Below the pieces are notes generated by a model. It did no database searches and was not told where the DNA came from. It worked only from the letters and a program-made list of their open reading frames with translations. From assembly GCA_003193925.1 (NCBI GenBank), contig PSPG01000004.1, forward strand, positions 110,863-174,862: a DNA stretch of 64,000 bases. Reading direction: 5' to 3'. The stretch's first letter is position 1. Each line of letters opens with the position of its first letter. The stretch is from Candidatus Thalassarchaeum betae (GTDB taxonomy: Archaea; Thermoplasmatota; Poseidoniia; Poseidoniales; Thalassarchaeaceae). Shown in pieces: positions 25,409 through 34,105 of this stretch. A program made the translations under genes and the position numbers.

Positions 25409-26398
25409 ATGTCTCGGCTCGACCTCGAGAAGATGCGTCACGGGACGGAGCTGCTCAAACGCGGCCTCGCTAAGATGCAGGAAGGCGGCGTCATCATGGA
25501 TGTCGTGACGCCCGAGCAGGCGCACATAGCCGAGGACGCCGCAGCGACTGCGGTGATGGCCCTCGAAAGGGTACCTGCGGACATTCGATCAGATGGAGGA
25601 GTGGCCAGGATGAGCCATCCCGACCTGATACGCGGCATCATCGACACGACCAGCATCCCAGTGATGGCCAAGGCGCGGATAGGGCACGACGAGGAGGCCC
25701 GGGTGCTGCAGGCGCTTGGAGTCGACATGATCGACGAAAGTGAGGTCCTAACACCTGCTGACCCATTCTACCATATCGCAAAGAACGACTTTACCATCCC
25801 CTTCGTATGCGGATGCATCAGCCTCGGTGAGGCGTGCCGGCGCATCATGGAGGGCGCGGCGATGATTCGGACCAAGGGCGAAGCGGGGACAGGTAACGTG
25901 GTCAGCGCTGTGCAGCACGCGCGCGTGGTGGCTGAGGAGATCAGGCTTCTGCAGAGCGCGAATGATGCCGAGTTCGAGGTCATCGCCCGTACCATCTCGG
26001 ATGGGTGGCGCCGCATCGAATCGGCTTCCGAGCACAACTTGGTGGTTCAGAACACCCCGTTCGGAAGCATGGACGCCTGCCATGACTCGATAGTGGAAAT
26101 CATGGGCGAGGTGCGGGAGATGAGCAGGCTTCCAGTCGTTACTTTCTCCGCTGGAGGAATCGCGACACCGGCCGATGCGGCTCTGCTGATGAGACACGGA
26201 ATGGACGGGGTCTTCGTCGGCTCTGGGATCTTCAAGTCGGAGCATCCGGCGACAACCGCCTCCGCCATAGTGATGGCGACTCACCACTTCAACGACCCGG
26301 AGCGGGTGATGGAGGCCAGCTCCATGATGGCTGGAAAGGCGATGGATGGGCTCGAACTCGACAAGCTGGACGTCCGCATGGAAGAGCGCGGCTGGTAG
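25409..26398 (+). CDS. pdxS: Pyridoxal 5'-phosphate synthase subunit PdxS
   Basis: ATG 25409 has GGAGG eight or so bases upstream; ATG 25391 is an alternative adding six residues. The (beta/alpha)8 synthase shows [35 protein letters not shown], the active-site Lys in [28 protein letters not shown], and the phosphate loop [12 protein letters not shown]. It builds PLP from ribose 5-phosphate, glyceraldehyde 3-phosphate and ammonia. The glutaminase partner PdxT is not in the window. It ends one base before the stop of the opposing coiled-coil gene. Confidence 0.96.
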   Translation: MSRLDLEKMRHGTELLKRGLAKMQEGGVIMDVVTPEQAHIAEDAAATAVMALERVPADIRSDGGVARMSHPDLIRGIIDTTSIPVMAKARIGHDEEARVLQALGVDMIDESEVLTPADPFYHIAKNDFTIPFVCGCISLGEACRRIMEGAAMIRTKGEAGTGNVVSAVQHARVVAEEIRLLQSANDAEFEVIARTISDGWRRIESASEHNLVVQNTPFGSMDACHDSIVEIMGEVREMSRLPVVTFSAGGIATPADAALLMRHGMDGVFVGSGIFKSEHPATTASAIVMATHHFNDPERVMEASSMMAGKAMDGLELDKLDVRMEERGW

Positions 26399-26399
26399 C

Positions 26400-27385
26400 C
26401 TAGCTCTTGTTGCCCCTAGTCGTCCCGAGTCGTCGTGACTTCTTCTTCGCCTTGCTCAAGCGTCGAGAGGAGGACCTGTCCTCCTTCCTAGCCCCGCCGA
26501 GAGTAATCGAGCCCTGCTCAAGGAGCTGGTCGGCCAGCGAGTTTGCGAGCTCCTCGTCCTCGTCAGGAGTCTTCAAGGCGTCTCTGACCGACTGGTTGTG
26601 CTCCCTGATGATGCGTTCCTGCTCCTCGTGCTGGGCCTTGATCTCGTTGCGGATCTCATTGACCTGGTCGAGCAGGACCTTCATGTCCGAGTGAACCTTG
26701 TCCGCAGCCTCTCGGGAGGCCACGAAGGCGTTGTGGAGCCTGTCGCCCTCGGCTCGGAGGAAGTCCCTCTCCTCCAGCATGGGCTTGACCTCCTCCCATA
26801 TCTCATCCGCCTCCACATTGGCTTCCAACATGGCCTTGTGCTGGGCGTCGGCCTCGGCCTTCAGGAGCTGGATTGAGCCTTCCATATCGCCGAGGTCGAT
26901 TTCGATGACCTGAAACTCCTCTGCTATCGGCATGAGCTCCTCGCGCTTGGCTATGAGCGCCTTGAGACGCTTGAGCATGGCGTTCTCCTTGCTGAGCGAC
27001 AGGGAACCGTCGGTCATTATACGGTTCTCGATGCGGTCGATCTCCCCTATCGTCTCAGACAGTTGGATGACGATGGGTTTCGTACCACCTTCGCCCCTCT
27101 TTCCGCGCCGCTGGGTAATCAGTTCGCGCATCTGAGACTGGATCTCGTCTCGCTTCGCCTGATGAATCTTGGCCCTGTTCCTGACCTCCTTCTGATCCTC
27201 CATGCGCTCCTTGATTCGCTCCCTCAACTCACGCGCCTGCTCTTGGACTGAATTACGGGAATCGGCTGCGCGTCGGCCGTTCTCGTTGTGCCTGTTCCTC
27301 TGCTCCCGCATCCTCCTGAGTCGAGTCTCCATCGCATGGAGTCGGGTCCTGAGTTCATCCTCAGGCTTGTCTGTTTCTCCTAGCA
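26400..27385 (-). CDS. COG1340-like coiled-coil protein (copy 1 of 4)
   Basis: The start is the GTG at the right edge (27386 is its first base; the stop lies at 26400). About 328 residues, almost entirely heptad-like charged helix (RLHAMETRLRRMREQRNRHNENGRRAADSRN ... KAHQAKRDEIQSQMRELITQRRG-type text), with a Gly-rich break near residue 100 and a second long helix. The C-terminus has LADQLLEQGSITLGG and a basic tail ending SRRLGTTRGNKS. The copy at 32169 ends with a matching KKRMRLGVTRGG motif. Last gene of the leftward operon containing the DtxR regulator. The family is uncharacterised; a structural or scaffold role is only a guess. Confidence 0.75.
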
Positions 27386-27428
27386 CGGCACGACCACACT
27401 GGCCTCCCCTTTCAATAGACCTGAGTCG

Positions 27429-29009
27429 TTACAGACCCAGCAGTGTGAGCGTGAAGGGTACGAGGGGGGATAGTACCACTATCGCCGCCCCAACCATGAA
27501 CAGGGCCCCCAATGTCATCCTGATTCGGGTGAACAGGTCAGACCTGACTTGGACTGTGAGGACCCTCCCGGAAATCAGGTTTCCAGCCTTGTCCTCAAGC
27601 CTAACGGTGACCGTCGCCTCGCCCATGGTCGAGGGCAGGAGGCTCTGCCAGACTATCCTCGTAGCAGACAGCGCGTTAGGCAGGGACGCGCTGAGTGGGA
27701 TTGGCATGAGTGATTCCGATTCCGGAGAGTATGGGTCCACCTTCAGGCGGTAGACGCATTCCTGGGGCCTGAAGTCGGGCGTCTGTACCCTCAGGACCAG
27801 ATTCTTCGACTCATGGCCCTCGTTGAGCACGAAGGCGAACAGGTTGGCCTGACCTACTACCAGATTCTCCATGCCCACATCGAACCACACACCGTCGTCA
27901 GTGCGCCCGGACTGCCTGCGCATGCGCATCCTGTCGTGGAGCCTGAAGAAGGGAGCGCACTTGGTGCGCGCGCGAGAGAGTAGCCTGTCCCAAGTCTCCT
28001 CCCCCAACTCGGGATGGCGGAACAGTCCCTCGACTGTCGCCGAGTCGACCATCGGCTCCAGCGCCGTTCTGAACTCGTCCTCGTCAATCAGAGAAGAGCG
28101 TCTTAGATACAGCATGTGCAGCAGCATCTCCTGGAGCTCGCGCCTGCTGCTACCCCGGTGTATCTTGGACTCGACAGAGCGAAGGTACTCGGATATCCTG
28201 ACAGCGAGCAGGGGGTCTATGTGAGCGCGAATCACATCAGTGAAGGGACGGCTCAGCAGAGCTGGGTGGATTGGGGGGGAGAAGGCCTCCAGCATGCCCC
28301 AGGGCTCAGCGGTGTTGAAGCGCGAGCGCTCGGAGACCATGTGGACTCCGTGGCCGGACAGCAGTGCACCGGTGGAGAACGCGAAGAGGAAGGGCGCGTC
28401 TGCGACCTCCTCGGAGAACCACAGGCTGCTTGCAAGCAGGACGGCCGCGAGAACCATCAGGGTAATCGTGATCACGAGTTGTCGCGTGGCACCGTCCATG
28501 GTAGCCCTCATCTCGGTGTAACCGTGAGCGCTGTTGAAAGTCAGGCCCGCAGTGGTCAGCGCCTCTGCCTCGAGCCGAAAAATCGTCCTAGTGACCACCA
28601 TCAGCCTCAGCAGGATGAGCAGCAAGGTGATGTCAGCGACAAGCATGAGCAGCGACATGACGTAGATTCCCGTCGACATCGGCAGGCCGCCAGCGGCACC
28701 CTCGACATGATCGGCCCACCACTGCGGGTTCGAGTTGCTGAAAGACTGTGCCAGTCCGTAAAGCACGATTACCAGCAACGGCAAGTACAACACCAGTCTA
28801 GCACCGTCGCTTATCAGGAGCCTGTCAACCCTGATCAGCGTGAGCTCCTGGCCCCTGAGCCTCTCAATCCTCTCGCCTGTCTCCCCCGACTGAGTCGCTT
28901 GGGAGATTGGAGAAGGTGGCATATCGGGAGCGGGTGGGACTGATTCATCCAAAGCATCGGCGAGGCTATCCAAATCGTTAGCATCGCCGTCGTCATCCAC
29001 CATGGTCAC
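27429..29009 (-). CDS. Large membrane protein, unknown function
   Basis: A 526-residue protein with an acidic N-terminal 60 residues, two spans near residues 72-92 and 116-140, two more near 178-220, a 280-residue soluble region, and a last span at the C-terminus (LGALFMVGAAIVVLSPLVPFTLTLLGL). The soluble part has a helical stretch (LQEMLLHMLYLRRSSLIDEDEFRTALEPM, resembling a short C-terminal oligomerisation or SHOCT-like hairpin) and a beta-rich part near residues 380-480. GTG 29009 overlaps the regulator stop by 4 bases (GTGA); ATG 29003 is an alternative. No family recognised. Confidence 0.6.
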   Translation of the reverse strand: MTMVDDDGDANDLDSLADALDESVPPAPDMPPSPISQATQSGETGERIERLRGQELTLIRVDRLLISDGARLVLYLPLLVIVLYGLAQSFSNSNPQWWADHVEGAAGGLPMSTGIYVMSLLMLVADITLLLILLRLMVVTRTIFRLEAEALTTAGLTFNSAHGYTEMRATMDGATRQLVITITLMVLAAVLLASSLWFSEEVADAPFLFAFSTGALLSGHGVHMVSERSRFNTAEPWGMLEAFSPPIHPALLSRPFTDVIRAHIDPLLAVRISEYLRSVESKIHRGSSRRELQEMLLHMLYLRRSSLIDEDEFRTALEPMVDSATVEGLFRHPELGEETWDRLLSRARTKCAPFFRLHDRMRMRRQSGRTDDGVWFDVGMENLVVGQANLFAFVLNEGHESKNLVLRVQTPDFRPQECVYRLKVDPYSPESESLMPIPLSASLPNALSATRIVWQSLLPSTMGEATVTVRLEDKAGNLISGRVLTVQVRSDLFTRIRMTLGALFMVGAAIVVLSPLVPFTLTLLGL

Positions 29010-29659
29010 ACCTCCTCGGTCCTGGCCAGTATGCGCAGTGACAGTGGTTTGGACATCTGCAATCGATAGCCGCCACAGAATAACCCGTCCTCAGTAGATT
29101 GCACCTTGGTGCCGATGCCGAGACCGGCTACCTCCAGTGTGCGCGCGTCGGTGGCGTCCATGACAATCAACTCGACAGTTGCCGAGGAGCCCGACGGCAA
29201 TGCCGAGATAGGCAGGAGGAATCCGCTCCTGATAGGCTCCACCCTCCTCTCTATCAGCGGGATCCTCTCACCACTGGGGGTACTCTCGGGATAGCCGAGC
29301 ATCCTATCGAGTGCTGCCTCGAGCTCATCGTCTATGCCGTGCTCCAACCTGCATGCGGCCTCAGAGACGTCACCGGTGAACCCTATGACCTCGGTGAGTA
29401 GTATCTCTATCAGCCCCTCTCGGCGTTTTATCCTAGCAGCTCGCTGGAATCCCTCCGGCGTCAGGCGGCATCCCTTGTATGGGATGTGGGTGACTAGGTC
29501 GCGGCCCGCCAGACGCTGGATCATCTCTGAGGTGGATGCGGGGCTCACATCCATCATCTCAGCGAGCTGGGTCGTCTTGACAATGGCGTCAGGCTTGTCG
29601 ACATGTGCCTCGAAGAGGCGCTTGAGGTACATCTCCTCGAACTCGCTCAACTCAGCCAT
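29006..29659 (-). CDS. DtxR-family metal-dependent transcriptional regulator
   Basis: A 217-residue regulator in the usual DtxR/IdeR layout: winged helix (residues 1-75, with KTTQLAEMMDVSPASTSEMIQRLAGRDLVTHIPYKGCRLT), metal-binding dimerisation domain, and a C-terminal SH3/FeoA-like domain (SATVELIVMDATDARTLEVAGLGIGTKVQS). The motif ACRLEHGIDDELEAALDRML has Cys103, Glu106 and His107 in the positions of DtxR Cys102/Glu105/His106, suggesting iron sensing rather than the MntR manganese type. It lies between two membrane-protein genes in a four-gene operon. The 19-bp palindrome at 31294 is a candidate operator. Confidence 0.88.
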   Translation of the reverse strand: MAELSEFEEMYLKRLFEAHVDKPDAIVKTTQLAEMMDVSPASTSEMIQRLAGRDLVTHIPYKGCRLTPEGFQRAARIKRREGLIEILLTEVIGFTGDVSEAACRLEHGIDDELEAALDRMLGYPESTPSGERIPLIERRVEPIRSGFLLPISALPSGSSATVELIVMDATDARTLEVAGLGIGTKVQSTEDGLFCGGYRLQMSKPLSLRILARTEEV

Positions 29660-29670
29660 AATTCACCACG

Positions 29671-31221
29671 TCACCCCACCTCGGCCATGAATTCGGTCCT
29701 GCATGCCGGGCATCTGGAGCGGACGGGTCTGCGCTCCAGCGGAACCCGCAGCTTCTGGTCGCACTCCGGGCAAGATAGAATCTCCTCATTGGATGTTGCT
29801 ACTGGCCACCAAGGAGCAGGCTCGGGCTCCGCTGTGCCCCCCTCAGAAGGCCCTTGACCCTGCGGACGGGGCTCAGTAGGGGACTGGACTGCCGGTTCCT
29901 CCTGAGCGGGCCGGGCGGAGAATTGCGACATGCAGGCAGGGCAGCGGACCGTCCCGGTGTGCTCGGAGGGAATGTTCAGGCGCTGCTCGCAGTTCGGGCA
30001 CTGTATCTCTCGCTTCGCGGGCGCCTTCTCGAACCTGCGAGTGATTCTTGAGTCCCTGAGCACCTTTCCTCTACCTTCCTCGGTGCCAGGTGTCCTCTCC
30101 GATACGGTCCGCCAAGCGATGATGCCGACCAGCACTACCGCGAAGCCCGACAGGGCTCCGTAGAAAGCCGCCATGAGATCGAATGGTAGTTCAGTCCCCC
30201 CACCGGAATCGGTGGACTCGACCGACAGGAACTCTGAGACTACGGTGCCTTCCATGAACCAAGTGACCTCGAGCTCCACGATCTGCGAATCCGGCCACGG
30301 GCTGATATCCATAGTGCCCGACGACGTCCCCCCCGAGGAGACGGAAGACACGATCCTCTCAGCCAGCAGCATGCCGTCAGAGGTTCGGACAACCCTGAGT
30401 TCCCCCGATAGTGTAACGGCATCCCCGGAGTTGTTCAGCCAGTATGGCAGGCTCACTGAGTCACCGGGACTTGGTTTGTTAGGTGAGTGCGGGCCGAGTT
30501 CGACGGAGGGGGATATCGAAGGTGCATCCAAGTCGACCTGCCAAGTCAGGTTGACGGCCGAGTTGCTGGTCGTCCATCCTCGTGGCTCAAGGGTCACAGA
30601 GAGGTAATCTGCTTCCGGTTCCCCCAAGGCAAGTGACAATGTCCTGAGGCCAGGCTCGAGAGTGACTGAGAACCCCTGCACCTCATGCTTGACTCCTTGG
30701 TAACCCAAGGCGATGGAGATGTTGACGTCTCTGGACTCCCCTTCGGACAGCACCACTGAAATCTGCGAATCCAGGCCATCGGCCAAGGTCCAATCGACCT
30801 CGTCGAAACTCAGGTCCAGAGACTGAGCCTCGTAGACATGGATCTCCAGAGAGCCTTGAAGCAGCGAAGAGACTCCTCCATCGTCGCTCCCGACCTCCCA
30901 ACTCATGTTCAGAACTCCGGCCGAGCTGGGAGTCATTGAGGCTGAGACCTCACGGCTCGAGCCGGGGTTGATAGCCACGTCGTCGCCGATAGAGAGATTG
31001 GTTCCCTCAGAATCGGTAAGTACCAATCTTACCGAACCGGTCTCCGAACCTTGGTTGTGAACCAGGATAGACGCTGTGATTTCGTCGCCGACATGCACTG
31101 GCTCCCCGACTACCGCCACATCAGCCGCGCCTGCGGAAGTGAACATCTTCTCATTGTCCTCGGCGAAGGCTGCCGGGGACAGAAGGGCCGATGCAAGCAT
31201 GATAACCGCGATTTTTCGCAT
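29671..31221 (-). CDS. Exported beta-domain membrane protein with two cytoplasmic zinc ribbons
   Basis: The start is ATG 31221 (MRKIAVIMLASALLSPAAFA signal peptide); longer in-frame starts at 31248 and 31284 exist. The outer part (residues 25-345) has repeated CARDB-like beta-sandwich segments (VVGEPVHVGDEITASILVHNQGSETG...). One span follows (MAAFYGALSGFAVVLVGIIAW), then a linker and two zinc ribbons: CPNC-x(16)-CPAC and CPEC-x(17)-CPAC. It is thus predicted to link an extracellular domain to a metal-binding cytoplasmic tail. First gene of the operon with the DtxR regulator. Function unknown. Confidence 0.7.
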   Translation of the reverse strand: MRKIAVIMLASALLSPAAFAEDNEKMFTSAGAADVAVVGEPVHVGDEITASILVHNQGSETGSVRLVLTDSEGTNLSIGDDVAINPGSSREVSASMTPSSAGVLNMSWEVGSDDGGVSSLLQGSLEIHVYEAQSLDLSFDEVDWTLADGLDSQISVVLSEGESRDVNISIALGYQGVKHEVQGFSVTLEPGLRTLSLALGEPEADYLSVTLEPRGWTTSNSAVNLTWQVDLDAPSISPSVELGPHSPNKPSPGDSVSLPYWLNNSGDAVTLSGELRVVRTSDGMLLAERIVSSVSSGGTSSGTMDISPWPDSQIVELEVTWFMEGTVVSEFLSVESTDSGGGTELPFDLMAAFYGALSGFAVVLVGIIAWRTVSERTPGTEEGRGKVLRDSRITRRFEKAPAKREIQCPNCEQRLNIPSEHTGTVRCPACMSQFSARPAQEEPAVQSPTEPRPQGQGPSEGGTAEPEPAPWWPVATSNEEILSCPECDQKLRVPLERRPVRSRCPACRTEFMAEVG

Positions 31222-31293
31222 TACTGCCACAGCAGCGCCTAGGCCCATTGGCAATGCCTCGGAATAGGTGCCCGTATGAATCAAACGCCTGGC

Positions 31294-31312
31294 AAGGTCA
31301 CATAGTGACCTT
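31294..31312. promoter_or_regulatory. 19-bp palindrome in the divergent promoter of the coiled-coil locus
   Basis: AAGGTCACATAGTGACCTT has two perfect 8-base arms around a 3-base centre. It lies between the divergent starts at 31221 and 31342 and directly abuts a TATA-like CCTTTAATG (31309-31317) for the rightward operon. The AGGT...ACCT outer halves recall DtxR-type operators, although the centre is two bases longer than the classical box. A DtxR-family gene is in the leftward operon. Confidence 0.55.
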
Positions 31313-31341
31313 TAATGCGGGCTCTCTCGTGCCCCGGAGCC

Positions 31342-32172
31342 ATGGATACCGAGGCACTGCTGGCAGTGACGCCAGAGGAGTTGGCGCAAGCACTGCTGGT
31401 GAGGAGGCAGGTTCTGAAGGAGCAGTTGCCTAACGTCATCCGCAACCTCGAGGCTGAGGAGGACTCAATGCAGCCGCGAGTACAGAGGGCAGTCAATTCC
31501 CACCGTACGGCCAATGACAAGGTAGCCCAGCTCAAGGAGCGGCGCAACGCGGCTCAGAAGAGGGCCGGAGCGACCCTGCGCGATGTCAAGCAGGCCCGTG
31601 ACAGCCTAGCCGATAGCGATGGGATGGTCAACCTCGATCCCAACTGGAAGAAGGAGAAGCTGTTCGAGGAACTGGAGGAGATCGAGGATGTGATTCAGAC
31701 CTCGGCCCTCGACCATCGTGCGGAGAGGAAGATGCTCGACCGTCGCAAGAGGTTGCTCGAAGCCAATGAGAGATGGCTGAAGTCCAGGCGCGATTCCAAT
31801 CCCGAGATGGCGAACTACATTGACACCCGAGGAGAGATGAGTTCCCTCTACAGAGAGGCGGACAAGGCCCACCGAGAGATGCTGGTGATAGTTGAGAAGG
31901 CTCAGCCGCTGCATGAGAAGAAGCTGGTCATGGGGGCTGAACTGCGTGAGCTCCGCAGGCAGTTGGATCGAGCCAAGGAGCTCTTTGCCAAGTCTGACTC
32001 GGCGATTGCTCACTGGGAGAGGAGGATCTCTGACGGATTCGATGGACTCGGTGGGGGGTTTCCCGATCTGTTGGCTGCGAACCGCAGGGTCTCCGAAGGC
32101 GGTCGCTCCTCGTTCGCTCGGAAGTCCAAGGCTAGATCCAAAGGCGCTTCAAATAGGAGTGAGGAGGAATGA
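31342..32172 (+). CDS. COG1340-like coiled-coil protein (copy 2 of 4)
   Basis: ATG 31342 gives 276 residues. Apart from the first 20 residues the chain is long charged helix (RRQVLKEQLPNVIRNLEAEEDSMQPRVQRAVNSHRTANDKVAQLKERRNAAQKRAG-like text), with a break near residues 95-105 (DGMVNLDPNWKKEKLFEELEEIEDVIQTS) and a second helical half. The C-terminus is basic and serine-rich. First gene of a rightward operon under the palindromic promoter; its TGA overlaps the next ATG by 4 bases. No signal peptide or membrane span, so cytoplasmic. Confidence 0.72.
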   Translation: MDTEALLAVTPEELAQALLVRRQVLKEQLPNVIRNLEAEEDSMQPRVQRAVNSHRTANDKVAQLKERRNAAQKRAGATLRDVKQARDSLADSDGMVNLDPNWKKEKLFEELEEIEDVIQTSALDHRAERKMLDRRKRLLEANERWLKSRRDSNPEMANYIDTRGEMSSLYREADKAHREMLVIVEKAQPLHEKKLVMGAELRELRRQLDRAKELFAKSDSAIAHWERRISDGFDGLGGGFPDLLAANRRVSEGGRSSFARKSKARSKGASNRSEEE

Positions 32173-33143
32173 GCGAAGGCAAGGACTCGGGCCTATTCGA
32201 GGATCTGGAGGCGATGGATCACAAGGACATCGAAGAACTCAGGGGAGATCTGGAGAGAGACCTGAGGTCCGTCGATCAGCAGCACAGGGAACTGAGGGAC
32301 GAGAGGCGAAACCAAGTCGACATCGTCCGCTCGATGAGATCTGCTGTAGGGGAGATCGAGTCCGCCGACGGAGAGAGGAAGGGTCTTCTCAAGAAATTCC
32401 ACGCTACCAGGAAGTCCGCCGACGAAGCTCGCAAGCAAAGGGACTCCGTCAACAACTGCATCCCCCCTCCCGCTGATGTCCTGTCCGAGTGGCTGGCAGA
32501 GACCCATCGTCGACTGATTACCATCGACAACGACCTTACCTGCGTGCCGACCCTTGCCCGAGAACTCGATACCTTCAGTCGCTTCTTCGAGCTTCAGGCC
32601 GCCATCGTCAGGAAGAGGGAGTCCGAGGTCGCGCACGGGAAATACGTGAAGCATGTCCAGGACATGAGGGCGATAACCTCGAGGCTAGACGCCACTCGCA
32701 AGACCAAGAAGGACAGTGCGGAGAACGCGTCGGCGAAGTCGGACATAGAGCCCGGAAAAATCTCTCGCTCGGAAGTTCGTAAGACTAGTCGGGGAATCGA
32801 CAAGATAGACAAGAAACTCGATGTCCTCAGTTCCGAGCGCAAGTCCCTGCGCAAGAGCCTGGGACGAATCAAAGCCTATCAGAAAGTCACTATGCGAGGC
32901 GGTCGGCATATTCGCCTGTCCGATGTCAAGGACCGGGCCCAGAGCGGAGGCTCGCTCGATGCGAGTGAGCTTGAGGTCCTGCTGAATTCGGGAGCACTGT
33001 CCGAATTGGCCGGTTCGGAGCCCGCCAAGGAGTCCAAGCCGAAGACCCGACAAGGTGGCAAGAAGAAGCGCATGAGGCTGGGTGTGACCAGAGGCGGCTC
33101 GAGGAAGGGGACTATGGCTGCTCGCAGGGAGAATGACGGCTGA
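32169..33143 (+). CDS. COG1340-like coiled-coil protein (copy 3 of 4)
   Basis: A 324-residue protein that starts inside the stop of the preceding gene (ATGA). Charged helical segments cover most of it. A serine/proline-containing break (NNCIPPPADVLSEWLAETHRRL) divides the halves. Near the C-terminus SLDASELEVLLNSGALSELAG resembles LADQLLEQGSITL of copy 1, and the basic tail GKKKRMRLGVTRGGSRKG closely matches copy 1's SRRLGTTRG. These shared features support paralogy. Role unknown. Confidence 0.72.
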   Translation: MSEGKDSGLFEDLEAMDHKDIEELRGDLERDLRSVDQQHRELRDERRNQVDIVRSMRSAVGEIESADGERKGLLKKFHATRKSADEARKQRDSVNNCIPPPADVLSEWLAETHRRLITIDNDLTCVPTLARELDTFSRFFELQAAIVRKRESEVAHGKYVKHVQDMRAITSRLDATRKTKKDSAENASAKSDIEPGKISRSEVRKTSRGIDKIDKKLDVLSSERKSLRKSLGRIKAYQKVTMRGGRHIRLSDVKDRAQSGGSLDASELEVLLNSGALSELAGSEPAKESKPKTRQGGKKKRMRLGVTRGGSRKGTMAARRENDG

Positions 33144-33211
33144 GCAGATTCTTTGGCTTCCGCCACTCCTAAATGGGGGTCCAAGTTCCGAAAATGCGCA
33201 GAGGCTTTTAG

Positions 33212-34102
33212 ATGGCAGTGGAATTCAGCGAAGTTCGTGGTGTCCTCCAGCCCCTGTGCGAATCAATTGATGGGAAGTCATCCGTCCAACGCGACAATCG
33301 TGATGAGTGGAATGGTAAAGTCAGGGAGTACCTCGACGAGAGAAACGAGATCAACCGGCAAGTCAAGGGGCTCATCAACGAAGTCCAAACCCAAAAGGCC
33401 ATTCGCGACGAGCTCAACCTCAGGGTCAGGGGGCTCAAAGAGGTCAGGGCCGAGCGTTCCGACCACCTGAAGGACATCAGAACGAAACTTCGAGCGAAAC
33501 TGACTGCGCAGGAGGAGGAGCAGGGGGCCCAGGAGCGCAGGGGGGACAAGCGTCCCTCCGCAGGTAAGATCAGGGCTGATATGGAAAGGCTCGAGAAGAG
33601 GTACAATACAGGGCAGTTCCTCGGCAAGAAGGAACGAGATTACCACAAGAAGGCGAAGCAGCTCTCTGAGGCTCTGAAGGAGGCTTCCAAGAGAAAGGGC
33701 GCCGGAACGATGCGCGAGCTCAAGGACTCGGTCAGGGATGCTGAGCGCCTCCAGGAGGAGGCACACAAGTCGGTCGAGAGGGCAGTGAAGAGTGCACAAG
33801 AGGCCCACGACCTGATGGTAGAGTTGTCCGAGGAGGTAGACCGCCTAAGGGAGAAAGCTAACTCCGCTCACTCGAGTCTGACTCGCTCCAAGCGCGAGGC
33901 AGATACCATGCACAGCCGGTACATCGTCTCACTGCGATGCATACACTCTATTCGGGACATGATGAAGGCGATGGATTCGCGAGAGAAGAGGGAAGAGGAG
34001 TCACCCGACACCGAGAGGCTGGAGGTCGCCGACTTGATGTCCAAGCTGATGGCCGGAGACACGCTGTCAACCGATGAGTTGATGGCCCTCAGGCGATACT
34101 GA
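33212..34102 (+). CDS. COG1340-like coiled-coil protein (copy 4 of 4)
   Basis: A 296-residue protein with uninterrupted charged helix from residue 15 to about 245 (EYLDERNEINRQVKGLINEVQTQKAIRDELNLRVRGL is the conserved core seen in COG1340 proteins). It ends ADLMSKLMAGDTLSTDELMALRRY, a short helical hairpin comparable to the C-termini of copies 1 and 3. A GGxxG-poor region near residue 100 carries a basic patch. It follows copy 3 by 68 bases and ends three bases from the next opposing gene. Cytoplasmic; function unknown. Confidence 0.75.
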   Translation: MAVEFSEVRGVLQPLCESIDGKSSVQRDNRDEWNGKVREYLDERNEINRQVKGLINEVQTQKAIRDELNLRVRGLKEVRAERSDHLKDIRTKLRAKLTAQEEEQGAQERRGDKRPSAGKIRADMERLEKRYNTGQFLGKKERDYHKKAKQLSEALKEASKRKGAGTMRELKDSVRDAERLQEEAHKSVERAVKSAQEAHDLMVELSEEVDRLREKANSAHSSLTRSKREADTMHSRYIVSLRCIHSIRDMMKAMDSREKREEESPDTERLEVADLMSKLMAGDTLSTDELMALRRY

Positions 34103-34105
34103 CCG

